Positions 63,196-64,000 of a stretch of 64,000 bases of DNA are shown one piece after another. A program made the position numbers and the translations under genes. The DNA is from Coriobacteriia bacterium (GTDB lineage: Bacteria; Actinomycetota; Coriobacteriia; WRKU01; WQUG01): assembly GCA_009779855.1 (NCBI GenBank), contig WRBC01000004.1, positions 94,769 through 158,768 of the forward strand. The letters run 5' to 3'. A model generated the notes under the pieces. The model saw only the letters and a list, made by a program, of their open reading frames with translations, was not told the DNA's origin and did no database searches. Position 1 is the first letter of the stretch; each line of letters opens with the position of its first letter.

Positions 63196-64000
63196 CTAGT
63201 GTACCATCAAATTGCTACCCGTCCACATTTTTGATGGCTCCACCCCCAGCATTGTTGTGATCGTAGGGGCAATATCTGCCAAGGTTCCCCCAATTTTTAA
63301 CCCTTCAGATTCAGTGCCCGCAATAATAAGGGGAACAGGATTTAGGGTATGGGCAGTATGAACTCCACCAGATTCTTCAAGCATCTTTTCTGCATTACCG
63401 TGATCAGCAGTAATTATAAGTACCCCGCCTTTTTTCTGAAAGGCTTCCCAGGCTCTACCGATTTCACGATCAACTGCCTCTACCGCTTTTACTGCAGCAT
63501 CAAAAACGCCTGTGTGTCCTACCATGTCACCATTAGCGTAGTTAACAATGTAGACATCAGCTGCATCTGAACCTAGGGCTTCCTCTAGTTGGTCAGTTAT
63601 TTCTGCAGCACTCATTTCTGGCTGCAAATCATAGGTAGCCACCTGAGAGGACGGAACTAGAGCGCGTGACTCTCCTGCACGCGGCTCTTCTACTCCCCCG
63701 TTAAAGAAAAAGGTAACATGGGCATACTTTTCGGTCTCGGCAATACGTAACTGTTTAAGCCCCGCATCAGAAATAATGTCAGCCAGTGTCTCTTGAACAT
63801 ATGCCTTCGGAAAAGCGACAGGGGCATCAAGCTCTGAGTCATATTCAGTTAAGCATACTGCATTAATCTTTGGGGTTGCTTTGCGCTGGAAGCCATCGAA
63901 ATCTTCATCTATCAAGCTGCGCATGATTTGACGCGCACGATCAGGCCTAAAATTAAACATAATTAGCGAGTCGCCATCCTCTAAAGGTTGGTACCCGTCA
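63196..64000 (-). CDS. gpmI: 2,3-bisphosphoglycerate-independent phosphoglycerate mutase, C-terminal part
   Basis: The gene runs off the window edge; the start is missing. The frame continues upstream of the in-frame ATG at 63960 with DGDSLI then MFNFRPDRARQI, a hallmark of GpmI. Further motifs are NYANGDMVGHTGVFDAAVKAVEAVD, ITADHGNAEKML and HTLNPVPLI, giving the manganese ligands. It interconverts 3- and 2-phosphoglycerate in glycolysis. Confidence 0.95.
   Translation of the reverse strand, partial: DGYQPLEDGDSLIMFNFRPDRARQIMRSLIDEDFDGFQRKATPKINAVCLTEYDSELDAPVAFPKAYVQETLADIISDAGLKQLRIAETEKYAHVTFFFNGGVEEPRAGESRALVPSSQVATYDLQPEMSAAEITDQLEEALGSDAADVYIVNYANGDMVGHTGVFDAAVKAVEAVDREIGRAWEAFQKKGGVLIITADHGNAEKMLEESGGVHTAHTLNPVPLIIAGTESEGLKIGGTLADIAPTITTMLGVEPSKMWTGSNLMVH

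Overview
The window is a 64 kb chromosomal segment of a moderately low-GC bacterium, with no phage, transposon or CRISPR content. It is best read as Actinomycetota, probably Coriobacteriia. The hints are a SARP/BTAD-type regulator, an actinobacterial-looking RF2 and PspC/LiaF-like membrane proteins, combined with anaerobe-type pyrK-pyrD and a selenium/tungsten-type formate dehydrogenase. This placement is an inference; no rRNA gene is present to confirm it.

Layout. (1) 0.2-15.5 kb is a formate dehydrogenase module on the + strand: tungstate ABC uptake (tupABC), molybdopterin/tungstopterin synthesis (moeA, moaA, moaC-MOSC fusion, mogA, mobA-fdhD fusion, mobB), a cysteine-desulfurase-like enzyme, and a three-subunit formate dehydrogenase with fdhE. 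The catalytic subunit is read through an in-frame UGA (selenocysteine, codon 202) that is followed by a bacterial SECIS hairpin. (2) Three tRNAs (Gly, Cys, Leu) come next, then a TPR/BTAD regulator, secA, prfB (RF2 with SPT instead of SPF), a PHP phosphatase and a small membrane protein. (3) 23.7-34.8 kb is a pyrimidine operon under a PyrR-type leader: pyrR-pyrB-pyrC-carA*-usp-carB-pyrK-pyrD-pyrF-pyrE, trailed by a DNA adenine methylase and an HD hydrolase. (4) Next are envelope/stress membrane proteins, an OFA-type MFS transporter, a lone FtsX-like permease, rpsO-pnp and an rlmKL-like methyltransferase. (5) The last part is largely on the - strand: a secreted PGRP amidase with Ig-like repeats, purEK, priA, a HAD phosphatase, metK, a MerR-controlled ABC-2 exporter, asnB, secG and gpmI, with gltX and two tRNAs (Gln, Glu) on the + strand.

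Most notable: the two glutamine-dependent amidotransferase enzymes visible here both look glutaminase-defective. CarA is a clean in-frame shortened form lacking the catalytic Cys and His-Glu regions, and AsnB has lost its N-terminal Cys2 and the Arg and Asn/Glu substrate-binding residues. This suggests carbamoyl phosphate and asparagine are made from free ammonia. The shortened carA is separated from carB by a tandem universal-stress protein inside the operon. Other points are three gene fusions or reductions in the cofactor cluster, a last-exon-like frameshift in an ABC-2 permease, a palindromic operator placed exactly in the 17-bp spacer of a consensus promoter, and a structured leader upstream of the formate dehydrogenase.
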